Below are positions 35,203 to 45,822 of a stretch of DNA of 64,000 bases, piece after piece. Below the pieces are notes generated by a model, which was not told the DNA's origin, ran no database searches, and worked only from the letters and a program-made list of their open reading frames with translations. Every line of letters starts with the position of its first letter. The first letter of the stretch is position 1. Source of the stretch: Cunninghamia lanceolata (lineage: Eukaryota > Streptophyta > Pinopsida > Cupressales > Cupressaceae). The stretch lies in NCBI GenBank assembly GCA_027924645.1, contig BSBN01001149.1, forward strand, positions 4,712,001-4,776,000, read 5' to 3'. The translations under genes and the position numbers were made by a program.

Positions 35203-36623
35203 TATCCATTAAGAACTCCTTTGATCCTGAATGCATGGTATCTAGGAACTCCTAAAATAGTAGCAATAGTGATGGGATTACTAATATCATTAGACTCTGG
35301 CTCCAAAGTAAGCTGATCATCATCATGGCATGAACCTGTATCCTCCTGTGAATTACTATCATCCTCTGATAATACCTCAATGAGATGAGCTTTGCCTTTT
35401 CCAAGGCATCTCTGTCCTGGCTCCCATGGTTGTTTGCAAGAAAAGCATAGCTTCTTCCTTCTCAATTCATCTCTCTCCATTGCAAAAGGATTAGGTTTAA
35501 GCTGAAATGGTTTCCTCTGATTAGAACTTGTGCTTTTGTAGAAGCTTTTCTTTTGAGTGAATGTAGGAGTAGTATCCAAATCAAGTGCTAAATCAATGGC
35601 TTCCTCAAGAGTAGTTGGCTTGTGTACCTTAACCAAACCCTTAATCCTATCATTCAACCCTTCCACAAACAACATTGTAATCCTTCTATCTGACATATCA
35701 AGAACCATAACAACAATTTTTTAAAATTCATTCACATAGGCCTCAACTCTACCTATTTGTTTCAACTGTGCAAGCTCGTGGTAGTAGACCTCTATGTCCT
35801 TGCGATCAAACCTGTTAATGAGTTTTTGAACAAACTCATCATAGGAAGTAATTTTGTTGTGATGTTGTGAAACCAAACCATGATGCCACCACTCATATGC
35901 AAGACCCTCCAATGCATAGTAGCAAAATGTATAGCCTTTTCTTCATTCATGGGTTTGAGTGTAAGAAAGGTATCCAACTTATTCACCCATGCCCTAGCAC
36001 TTAGCTTGCCACTACCATCAAAACTAGGAAGAGGAATTTTGTTCAATGCATCCTTATACTCCTTTGGTTGTGTTAGTTGTGCTCTCCTTTGTCTTGGCCG
36101 ATTCACTCTTACCTTTTTGATTTTCTCTTTTTTGGCTCATGTAGTTGTTGAAATTGATTCTATTCCTTACATGCTCAGGAAGAGAATCATACTCATCAAC
36201 CAAAGATATGACATTCTCTTCAAATGGAACCTCTTCTTCTTCATCCTGTGGTTGCTCCTCTTCTTCTTCATTTTCCCTAGGAAGGAAAATAGGCTGCATA
36301 GGTCTCTCAACTGTAGGTGTTCTTGTCCTCCTAGCACGAGTTGGTGATCTTCCATCTATACTACCTGCATCTTGATTGTTTTGATTGCCTGGATTATCAT
36401 TCCTGTTATTCATCAAAGCTTGAAACGTTCTCTGAATATTCTCATTTGTTTCTCTTTGTTGGGCTGCCATCTCACGCTGATTATTGACCATATCCCTTAA
36501 CATGTTATCAATCTCATCTTGTGGAATATGTTGCCTTCTATCTCCCATTGTATCTGTTCTCCTTCTCCTATAATGATGAGGCAAAGGATCAATGTTGAAG
36601 CTCATAAACCCATAGGCTGGCAA
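35203..36623 (-). pseudogene. gag of element B
   Basis: The frame starts with an ATG close to the primer site. It is Gln/Asn/Arg-rich, then acidic (EEEEEQPQDEEEEVPFEENV), then the Gag core in two frames: IPLPSFDGSGKLSARAWVNK, then EGLAYEWWHHGL and RFDRKDIEVYYHELAQLKQ, then LFVEGLNDRIKGLVKVH. The nucleocapsid motif is CFSCKQPWEPGQRC; compared with A's PRHRC the zinc-binding His has become Gln. Two frameshifts (near 36100 and 35925) and a TAA (35721) are present. Confidence 0.87.
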
Positions 36624-36630
36624 GATCCAA

Positions 36631-36642
36631 GCTCTGATAGCA
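36631..36642 (-). other. Primer-binding site of element B
   Basis: Minus strand TGCTATCAGAGC one base after the 5' LTR end; one mismatch to the iMet site TGGTATCAGAGC. The perfect version lies inside the LTR at 36682-36693. Confidence 0.85.
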
Positions 36643-36643
36643 C

Positions 36644-38594
36644 TGTAAAATCCCTAATGAATATTGGACTGAAATTTTAAAGCTCTGATACCACTATAAA
36701 ATACCCTACCAATATATACTGAAATTTTTGCCAACTTTAAATAAGATTTCTTGCACAATTCAATCAAATAAACATCACCAATGAACAAAGAAATTGTAGC
36801 AAATCAAACCCACATCAAATTTGCATATATGGAACCATCAAACAAATGAAACATAAAATGTCAAGTGGCTGGAATTTATTTCAGTCCATGTCTGATTTTA
36901 TATCAGACTTAATTACAAGCCAATATGAAGCCCAAATACATCAATCTTTGCATACAAATGTTGCCCAAACCCTTTAGAATGATAATAGCTATCAAATGAA
37001 CACAAAACAGCCTTGAAAGAGCTTCAATAAAATTCTGATATAAACTTTTTGTATGCTCATATGACTGCTGAAAGCGTACTTTTTACCCAGCCAAGGGTTT
37101 ACAATGAAAACTCATGAAATATCTCCTCCAAATGCAATCGATAGGTGCATAGGAAGGTCTTACATCAAGTGCAACTCCTCAACCTTCAAACCTTTGATCA
37201 AATCCACCTAAAAAGCCCTGTAATTCCAATGTCAATTCGCTGTTATAGAAAATCAGACCCTGCAAAACATGAAAATACCATCCAAAATGTACTCCAAATT
37301 CACTAAACTACCTTGGTAGTCAATTCTCTACACCAAGAGCTTCAAATAAATATCACTATCACTTCCAAACTCTTCAAATAACCTGCAAATTCAATCCAAT
37401 GATGAAATTTGTATGACAACATCTCACAATTTGTTATGGGATCATCACCACAACACTCAAGGGAGCATCACCTTGAGAAAAATCACTAGAAAATGCAATT
37501 TTCAGCTATAATAGACAAAATGCAAAAGCTTACCATGAGATCAAAAGTTGCAAAATGAAGCTCAAGTCATCTATTTAAACTCCTCAAGCTTGGACGTCCA
37601 TCCTCTTAGCCAATTTGGAATGTATTTTGAAATCCATCAATGAGAATCAAGGAATTTCAACAATATTGAGTGAGCTTCACCAAAAATGCTTTCATTTAAA
37701 ACAATCTTCAATTATTTTAAATGAAATCAACTCCTCTTCTATGGATCGATCCTCTTGAGCTAGGCCGTTTGGACTCATGCATTGAATTTTTGATTTGCAA
37801 TCATTTAAAATCCTCCTCATCCTTGAGCGATCAACTATATGCATTTAATTTTATGTTTGTATTGCATTTAAAACCCTTCAAACTACCCATCGATCCTTTC
37901 CTTGCTTGGGCGAATGCATTTAATGGTGTAATTTGCATTTAAAATCATCTTCTCCCCTTAGCCGTCGATCCATACATGGCCAATTTGCATTTAAAATACT
38001 AAACAAAACAATTTTAAATGCTTTTACCTCTTGATCGCCTCCTTCTTAGCCGTTGGCACTTCACACAATGATCAATTTGCAATTTTTAAATATCTCTAGC
38101 CTTGGCGAATGGAATTTGGCACTCCTATGCAAATCGATTACCTCATAGATAGTCGTTGGCTCCAAAAACAATGCTCAAATAAAATAATATTAAATGATCC
38201 TCATGCATCGATCCATATACCTTGGTCTTTGAAATTGAATTGGGCCCATCTTTGACTTGTCAATATTCCTTCACAAATAGGTCCTACCTGGAGCTATCCA
38301 TATTTACATCATCTCCATAAAAATAGATTAGAGAAAATGTAATTAAATATTTCATTTTCCCTCCTTATTTATCAAATTCAAATTCAAATTCAAATGAATG
38401 AAAATACAATCTTAATATTGCATTTTCCATATAGCTCAAAATACACTAGTTGAGCTAACTTCCCAAATCTCCATGTGTAGAAGCCAACTCAAACTAGCCA
38501 ATTATTCCCTTACCAATGCATTAGCCTACAGGAATAGATGATAAGCTAACCAAGAATCTCCATGTGACATCACTCCGGAATTGGGGACATGACA
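36644..38594 (-). repeat. 5' LTR of element B
   Basis: 1951 bp. It carries the fossil primer site (36682-36693) and a segment of about 116 bp (38431-38546) missing from the other LTR. That segment includes 'attagcctacaggaa', shared with the palindrome at 6877-6891. Confidence 0.93.
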
Positions 38595-38599
38595 CCATA

Positions 38600-39029
38600 A
38601 CCGTCGCACAAGGAAGGAATTGATTCAAGAGGAGGGTCGCACACATCAGGCCTTCAATAAAAGCCCGACATGGTAATTAAAGGCATTATAAAAGTGAGAT
38701 CATTGCTACCAGGGGCACAGTTAGAAATCTAGACGGACCAAGTAGGCTGCTATCAGGCTGAGTCGACAGGAAGAAGGAGCACAGAGGAATTTGGATTTGG
38801 ATCGACCCATTCAGTCACCCAGATTTGCAGGACAGATATGATATACTACCAGGCTGCTCCCAGAAGTATCATCAAATTAGGATCTGATTATCTTGGGTAG
38901 TGCGTTGTGGAAATCTATGAGCCATTTTGTCAATTCATATCTTGGCGACTGGCACCTGCCCAGACTCTTCCAATTTACTGGTCTGTATTGAATGGTCTAA
39001 ATTTAAATTCTGAAATAGCAGTGTTATTG
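38600..39029 (+). repeat. 3' LTR of element A, second part
   Basis: Resumes after the CCATA duplication and aligns with the 5' LTR (from about 23576 to 23980) until the LINE interrupts it. Confidence 0.9.
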
Positions 39030-40062
39030 AAATGAAAGATTTTAATGACGTCCACGAGGCCACAGCAGCCTATGGGACCCAGAATCGCGCAAAGCCCACC
39101 CCGGAACAAGGTTGCTAGACATTTTTCATCCCTTTCTCAAGCTCAGATCTTCTGCTTTGAATTTTGATCAAAAAGTTTGCAACTTTGCCGAGTCTAGCCT
39201 CCTCGAACAAGGTGCTTAAGTTGTTGTTTTTCAAGGTGTCATTGTAGCTGTCACGAATGTCCTTGTAGGCCGAGCACTCCATGATGAAATGCCATTCTGT
39301 CTCAACCACACCTTTATTGCAAAAAAGGCATAACCTCCTTTCCCACTCCTCCTTGGGAAACATCAACCTACCCGTTTTGCATCTAAGATAGTCCGAGCTA
39401 GTCCTTAGTTGCGCAATCAACATTTTTTGCTTTCCACTTAATATTTGCTCCTATGTAAGTTTTTCCCTCATGGTCCCACCTGGGGTTGAACTCTTTGATA
39501 TAGTAAGCTTTTTTTCGTCCCATCTGATTATTCCACATGATGTTTCTAAATTTTTCTCTAACATACTTTTTTATTTCCTCTTTAGCATGTGGGCATTCCT
39601 GCATATTAATATCCACTTCTTTAGCCACTTGTCATTTTGTTTCATCCACGTATTCTTTCTCCTATTTAACTCTTCCTCCATAATTAGCCTAGGCCACCGG
39701 TAATTTTCCATATTTTGAGTTTTCCTTATATAGCTTAATAGACAAACCACCGCAGACGCCTCCAAAGGGTACATACCAGATTCTGCCAATAGGATCTCAT
39801 ACGGGACAGCAGTCTTGATTTTGAGACTGTTTATGATGATGTGCTTCTGGATTCTCTCAACCTACCTCCATTTCTGATCTGACATACTGCTGCCCCAAAT
39901 TTTGCAACCATACAGGATCACCGGAGTAACAAGCAAACCAAAAAGCGTTTTCTTGGTTTTCCAGTCCCATAATTCTGCATTCCTACATCTGTTCTGAAGA
40001 GAGTAAAGTGCCTTCCAACCCCCTTGGATTCTTTTTGCTCTGCAGGTTTCCCAGCTGAGTTT
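39030..40062 (-). pseudogene. 5'-truncated LINE fragment (end of RT and C-terminal domain)
   Basis: Minus-strand frames read LFGLLVTPVILYGCKIWG (LINE RT motif LYGCEVWG), then IQKHIIINSLKIKTAVPYEI, LLAESGMYPLEASAV and, at the 3' side, LIAQLRTSSDYLRCKTGR with RRLCLFCNKGVVETEWHFI, the Cys/His C-terminal domain. It lacks the endonuclease and the RT catalytic core, typical of 5' truncation by incomplete target-primed reverse transcription. It splits A's LTR: the empty-site equivalent lies near 23982. TSD and tail are unclear. At least two frame breaks are present. Clade not determined. Confidence 0.83.
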
Positions 40063-40223
40063 GTTGTATTCGGTTCCAGAATTGATTGATGATTTAAATA
40101 AATTAGTAATTATTCCTTGTCCACTGTGTTCAAGTGTGGTTGTACTTACAAGATTTAATTTGTTTCAATGATTGAAATCGATAAACAAACCCCGTAGTGT
40201 AAATCCATATAAGAGATATTTCA
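40063..40223 (+). repeat. 3' LTR of element A, last part
   Basis: Aligns with 23990-24149 and ends GATATTTCA, followed by the duplicated GACTT. Confidence 0.92.
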
Positions 40224-40228
40224 GACTT

Positions 40229-42285
40229 GGTCAAAGTCAGAGGTGAAAATATTGAAAAACAGTCCATTAGATGATTGAGATGGCTGGGAATGGATGATAT
40301 GTATGAAGTTGAATTTGGTGATGAGTTGGATCCTGAGACAAGGAACTTGGTGATCAACAAAATCATGAATTCAAATAGTAGTATTGTAACAAGGATAATG
40401 AAATTTCAACAATAATCAAAGGAAAGGATCAGGTGCATTTGTAGATATGACTTGGTTCGAGGAAAAGCGTTGGTATCTCCATGCATGGATCTAGGATCAC
40501 GTGTCGACACCGAGGGCATCGCCCATGTTGAGTGGGTGAGGATGTAAGGGGCTGCTTGTTCGAAGGCTGATGAGCCTGATATTAGAGGTGTCCAAGGGGT
40601 TGCGATGTGAATTCCAATGCATGCTGTGGGTATTGTGAACCAATTTGAGCTAGGATTGGGGTCCGAAACATAGTTGTATTAGGATTATGCACAGATTCAA
40701 GGAACGATGCAAGAAGGTTGTCCGAGAAGGATGCATTTAATATTTGGGACATGAGTGGGACTCATGCACCAAACTTGAGCGAGCTAGAAAGGTTGTTACC
40801 TCAAAACTATGCAAAGCGGGTATTTAATGATGAGGGCAAAGTTGGACTTATGCTATGAAAAGGGACTGAGTTTCCTTGAATATTGTTACAAATGTGGGCA
40901 TTAAATAGTTGGGGTCGTTCACAGGCACGTGCTGCCAAGATGGACCATTGGATCTGGGGGTTCATCCTGAGCCATGAGATCTTGCATAGAAACTTAGACA
41001 AGTCGAGGATTGCGGATTTCGCTGCCAAACCTCTATTAGGAGAGGAGAGCTCATCGTTGAGCATCATCAAGATCAAGGATAGGGATCATCAAGGAAATCA
41101 TAATCTAGGTATGTTGGAAGTATTCTAGAGGTTGGAAGTATTCTGGCAACACTCCAAAAGGAGCAGCCTATGAGCATTCGGATAGGATTCGAAGGAGGAT
41201 TATCTCAGATAGCCTAGGAGGAGTATCTTTGAGGTCCTTTGCTAGATCATTGAAGTGGAGGCATGACAAAGGCATTGGATGTAAAGTGCTGAATCAAGGA
41301 AGCTCGGTAAGCAAGAAGACTATTGAGCATGTGTTGAGCTTGAAGCGAAGATGCTAGGTGTGTGAAAACTTTATGTGACCATGTTGGAACTCTAAGACAG
41401 TATTGTATGTTGAAGGCCAAAGTCTGAAAGAAGACTATGCTGAAGATGAAGTCCATTCGAGAGGTTTGGTTATGAAGTTCGGCAAGGAAGACAAATTTTT
41501 TTCTAGGAAAGAAAATAGAGTTTGGAAGTGTATTGGGTACATGGATGCATTGCTACGAAGGTGTGAAGTCCGAAACCAGTCGCGAGAACTCAAGGTGAGC
41601 ACAATGAAGGCATAAGAGGAGGCTGATTGTGGGGCAAAAATTTGTCGTGAATGCTGGGACGACCTGTCTCAGTGGCTTGTGTGTGTTCTAAGGCTGAGCT
41701 GCAAGGAAGGCAAGGTGTTCTGATTGTGGGATGAGTTGTCCATTGCATTGTGGTAACCGAAGGAAGAAGCCATGGAAGTCCGAGTTGAAGGATGAGGTGG
41801 TATTCTGAAGGAGCATTGGATGCAAGTGAAATTGCTAAGGCATCATTTGGACAAGTTCCAAGAGGTTCTGAAATAGCATGAAGGGAGTGAGTTCTGGTCT
41901 TGGACTAGGGACTGTTTCGTGGAGAGTTGCTGGGTTCCTTGGGGATGGTGTTTCCTTTGTAAGTGTTCTAGGCACTGTCGGTGGAGCCAGACCTGGATGC
42001 GTGTGGGATGGAATGATTTGAGAACATAGACAATGGTGTAAAAGTCTTTTGGGTGAATCAAAGAAGTTTGTCTTTCCCCTGACATTAAGTTGTGCATTTG
42101 TGTTACATTGCTTAGTTTGTTGTTGCCAGACAAGTGAGACGACTTGGTTCCCTTGGACAAGTTGGACGGAAAAAGAGAGGTGTGATTTGGGATATGTGAA
42201 AAGTTATGTCCGCAACGGGGGACTTAGTAACAATTGCCAGTGCCACACTGGGGTTGGAGGCCAGCCCCCTGACAGACATAATTTC
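40229..42285. other. Unassigned purine-rich DNA right of element A
   Basis: Direct continuation of 22560-22884 across element A. Words such as ggttggaagtattct recur (near 41110 and 41130). Short ORFs show no known domain. It is probably old repeat DNA, but I see no LTR or primer site. Confidence 0.45.
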
Positions 42286-42511
42286 AATGACAATTTTCCA
42301 TGAGTACTCAATTCTTGTAAATGCTGATGGATGGATTACTTGAACTCTTTAATTGTGGTGTTGAAAGTTAGAACCATGGTTGAGAGACCATATAATTTTC
42401 ATTAACATTATTTCAATAACAATTTTTCATGAGTAGTCATTTCTTGTAAACGCTAATGGATTACTTACTTAAACCTTAAACCCTTTAAATGTGATGTTGA
42501 AAGTTAGAAAT
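42286..42511. repeat. Direct repeat, two diverged copies of about 90-100 bp
   Basis: 42286-42374 and 42415-42511 share the order 'aatttt-catgagta', 'ttcttgtaaa', 'gatggattact' (variant), 'gatgttgaaagttagaa'. No function is seen. Confidence 0.7.
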
Positions 42512-43011
42512 TACCTTGAAGGAGAACAAGTAAAACGAGGAGGAGAGCTTGCAGTGTGTTTCCCCAAAGGAGGAGGGGAGGCTCTGGTGTTCCGTGGCCT
42601 TGTGCTTGGTCTGAATGTAAAAATAAATGCAGGCTTCCCAGACCTGGCAAATGCTCTACACCTGCCCGACATTTTCTTATATGTTATATTGGGAAGGCCT
42701 TCACTGAGGTTTCGGGTTCGAATAACAAGCGTTGCGCGAAGCAGTGACAATAACAGAGGATCACTTATCGTTGCTGTGAATATGATAGAATGTTTCTGGT
42801 TAAGATGAGAATACCTATCTTGCACAGGGGCACTTGTGCGAAAATGTATCGCACAGAAATTAGATATGCAGAAAACTAAATTAAACCTCTTTTCCAGCGA
42901 TTTTAGAAATTGGTTTTCTATTTTCTAACTTTGTGTGGTTATTTAAAAAGGTGCTTCTTTGAATTTAAGGTTGGACGTCCCCCTTGTCATATCATATATA
43001 TTTTTTGCTTG
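42512..43011. other. Unassigned DNA
   Basis: A 105-codon ORF at 42491-42808 crosses it but has no recognisable domain and uncertain codon character. I do not call it a gene. Confidence 0.4.
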
Positions 43012-43393
43012 TGCTATGGTCAGATGGAGGTCAGTTATGTGCTATGGTCAGATGGAGGTCACTCCCTTAAAATTTCTTATTAAGTGGTGTTAAGAAAATT
43101 AGAAGTTTTTACAATTAGGAGGTTTCATAAATTTTATAGGAGTAACTAATGGTTCTGATAATTTGTTTGAAAATTGTATTCCATTCCAACATCATAAATA
43201 TATGCTATGGTCAGATGGAGGTCAGTTATGTGCTATGGTTCTATGGAGGTCACTTCCTTAAAATTTCTTATTATGTGGTGTTAAGAAAATTAGAAGTTTT
43301 TACAATTAGGAGGTTTCATAAATTTTATAGGAGTAACTAATGGCTCTGATAATTTGTTTAAAAATTGTATTCCATTCCAACATCATAAATATA
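43012..43393. repeat. Tandem duplication, 191-bp unit, two copies
   Basis: Each copy starts TGCTATGGTCAGATGGAGGT and ends near CATCATAAATA. The copies (43012-43202 and 43203-43393) differ at only a few positions, so the duplication is fairly recent. Confidence 0.9.
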
Positions 43394-43700
43394 AATGAAA
43401 AAATGTTGAATTCTTGTCATTGATGTCAAAGGAAAGTGTTCAAGTGTTGTCATTGATGAGTCTAAGGCCAAAATGTTAATCAGATTAAGTGACTGAGGTC
43501 AACTTACTTGTATTCTGGAGTTTGTCGGAGTTTGGAGTTTCAGCCTTACTTCTTCTCCCTATTGAGGAAAGAAGGAAGGCCCGACAGCGTTGTTCTAATT
43601 CTTAGTCTAAGTCTATGTGATCGGATGTCAGAGTTCGAAGTCGTTCCCTAACTCATTTCTTAAAGGAAGAAGGAAGGAAGAATCCCCGACGCCTGAAGCC

Positions 43701-44092
43701 CGATAATTTTGCCCAAGGGGCAAAGTTGTACATGTGGCATCATTCTGCAGTTTCACAGGAATGTTTTGCCCATTGTATTTTATCTTCGCGGAATGGCAGA
43801 AATTGGAGTTTCTTTTTGTTTCATTCCTAAATGGAAGGCAAAAGAAAAGAAGTTTGAAGTCCGATAAGGAAGGCAAAAGAGAAGTCGTCTGAAGCTCGAT
43901 AATATTGCACCCAAGGGGAAAAGTTGTACACGTGGCATATTTCCACGGTTCCGAGGAATGTTTTGTCTGTTGTAATTTGTTTCCACGAAATGGCAGAAAA
44001 TGGAGTTTCTCTTTATTTCATTCCATAATGAAAGGCATAAGAGAAGAAGTCTGGAGCCCAATAAAGAAGGCGAAAGACCAAAAGTCTTACGC
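43701..44092. repeat. Tandem duplication, 196-bp unit, two diverged copies
   Basis: Both copies start CGATAAT(T/A)TTGC (43701 and 43897) and share 'aaagttgtaca-gtggcat', 'ggaatgttttg' and 'tggagtttct'. They are clearly more diverged than the neighbouring 191-bp pair and unrelated to it. Confidence 0.8.
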
Positions 44093-44794
44093 CCGATAAA
44101 GAAGAAGAAAAACAAGAAGCTCGACGCCTGATAGAGTTACAAAGGAAGAATATAATGGGATCGGAGGTAAGCTTATAACGCTTCCATGAAGGAAGGTGGT
44201 AGCTTGGAAGCCTGATCTCTGAAATTCAGTGAATTTCAATTCGTGTAAAAGGAGAAGTTTCAAAGCACGTTTCTCAGGATTCAAATCTCTGAGTGTAATC
44301 AATTTATTTGAGCGAACGGCTAGATCAGTTGAAGTTTTGTTGGATAGCTACTATTGGGTGATTAACATCTTTTTGTTTTCCCCAACATGTTACAGTTTTG
44401 CAGCTGCTTTGTCTCTAATGATCTTCTACTGGTGATTCAATTTCTTCTCACCAAAGTGTTGTTCAAAATTCATTGAGCAATTCCTTCTCACCATATAGTT
44501 TGTTGAGAATCTATTAAGCAGTTTCCTCTCACGCAAATGTTAAATTGAGCATGTTGTGCTACTTTGAAAATAAGAGAGTTCTCCATGCGTATGATAGGCG
44601 ATGTTGTTAATGAGAATAGTGTAGGTAATAACGCTTTGGGCATGTATTGCAGAAGAGTGTGTTAGTGAGAACACAGATAGTCTGTGGGTGTTGCGTAAGA
44701 AGATAAGTCTATGTGTGAATTGAAAAGGTGCATCTAAGGTTTGTGAAAGAACCAAATGTCTGCATATTTGAATTTGTAAAATTTCAGAGGTTGG
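44093..44794. other. Unassigned DNA
   Basis: No recognisable gene, LTR end or RNA gene. It lies just before the proposed start of element E. Confidence 0.4.
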
Positions 44795-45822
44795 TGATGA
44801 GTGCTAGGTAGCACCCATGAAATACATCTTTTTACCTCTCTTTTTCTCCTTTTTTATTCCATTGTCCTGATGACTGCACCAAAATAGGCTAACAAGATTG
44901 TTCTAATGATGATTAATAAGAGATGAATTACTTAAAATCATGATTTCTGATTGAAGAACTAATGTGCATTGAATTGATAGAAATATGCAGAAATCTTCTT
45001 TTTTTGAATCAATAGGTGCAGGTGTTCGGGTAGACAGTTTTATGCATCTCCAGAGGTAGTCCTAATGATCTCCGGAGCTGACATCAGCCTGCCACGACTG
45101 GTCTCCAAGGTTTTAAATTTAATTAGAGAAGTTTTTGGGATAAGAAGGTGAAGCATCTCCGGAGCTGGATTGAAGTCTTGAGCATCTCCGGAGTTTAATG
45201 AGAAGGTCACAAACATATCTCTGGAGCTACAGACAGGAACATACATCTCCGGTGCCTTTTTAGAATAGTGCAGATTTCCAGCACAGCTGTCAGTCAGACA
45301 CTTCCAGTGGTGATTGGGATGCTTCTGATGTTACTCAAATCATCACCTGAGTAATTAAGGGCAGTCTATAGTTAACTGCTAGAAGCTTTATCTCTTTTTG
45401 GTTTTTGCATGAGTTACTGATAAACTGATTTAATCCCTATATTTCAGGGCCTCGCTGCCCATTTGTATTTAAAACTAAGACTCAGATTCAGTGTGAACTT
45501 CTATTTCACTCAATCTATTTTTATTGCATGGATATTTATTCTGTAGTTAGACTGTTAGTAGAATAAAGAGATTGATGTTATCTCTTAGATGAACTAGTAG
45601 AATAGGGTGTGTGATCTCTCATCACATATTTAGATATAAACTTATAGAAGTAGCAGCAAAGGAGACAGCGATTATTCTTCTGATTTATGTAATCTCATTT
45701 TAATACCAATATTTTTCTGAATACAAAGTTGATGGAATTGGATTGAATTGAGTGGTGATATTATTCTCTTGTGCTGATTCTTTGGTTTAGTCTTCAGCCC
45801 TAAGGGTGTGGAGCAAGGGCCC
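44795..45822 (+). repeat. 5' LTR of element E, part left of element D (start tentative)
   Basis: It begins near an inverted repeat GTGCTAGGTAGCAC and ends at the duplicated GGCCC. It contains six CTCCGGAG-like motifs. Together with 54239-54548 the LTR would be about 1.34 kb. Confidence 0.45.
45044..45256 (+). repeat. Cluster of six CATCTCCGGAG-type motifs in the LTR of E
   Basis: Exact or near copies at 45044, 45067, 45154, 45183, 45214 and 45244. The core CTCCGGAG is a perfect palindrome. Related motifs recur at 56521-56541, 60624-60702 and 61381. They could be regulatory or hairpin elements; no function is proven. Confidence 0.7.

Larger units (their letters stand above)
30082..38594 (-). 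mobile_element. Element B: Ty3/gypsy chromovirus nested in the 3' LTR of A
   Basis: CCATA lies at both ends (30077-30081 and 38595-38599), and the two halves of A's LTR rejoin across it to match the intact 5' LTR. On the minus strand: 5' LTR (38594-36644), primer site, gag, protease, RT, RNase H, integrase, chromodomain, polypurine tract, 3' LTR (31935-30082). The LTRs differ by only a few percent, apart from one gap of about 116 bp. The coding region has roughly four frameshifts and seven stops, five of them TAG. It must be younger than A. Confidence 0.95.
22890..40223 (+). mobile_element. Element A: Ty3/gypsy chromovirus carrying three nested insertions
   Basis: LTRs begin TGTCATGTCCC (22890) and TATCATGTCCC (29403); the 3' LTR ends GATATTTCA at 40223. 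GACTT lies outside both ends (22885-22889 and 40224-40228), a perfect 5-bp duplication across 17.3 kb. Removing the MITE (26040-26602), element B (30082-38594) and the LINE (about 39030-40062) leaves a normal chromovirus of about 7.2 kb: LTR, iMet primer site, gag, protease, RT, RNase H, integrase, chromodomain, polypurine tract, LTR. It carries many stops and frameshifts. B is a close relative, judging by gag, protease and chromodomain. Confidence 0.93.

Noticed and set aside
42491..42808. 105-codon ORF with a moderately ordinary amino acid mix
   Set aside because: No family motif, and overlapping ORFs of similar length exist on the other strand, so coding is not supported.
44229..44435. Small ORF before element E as a host peptide gene
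   Set aside because: No homology or signal recognised; length is within chance in A/T-rich DNA.
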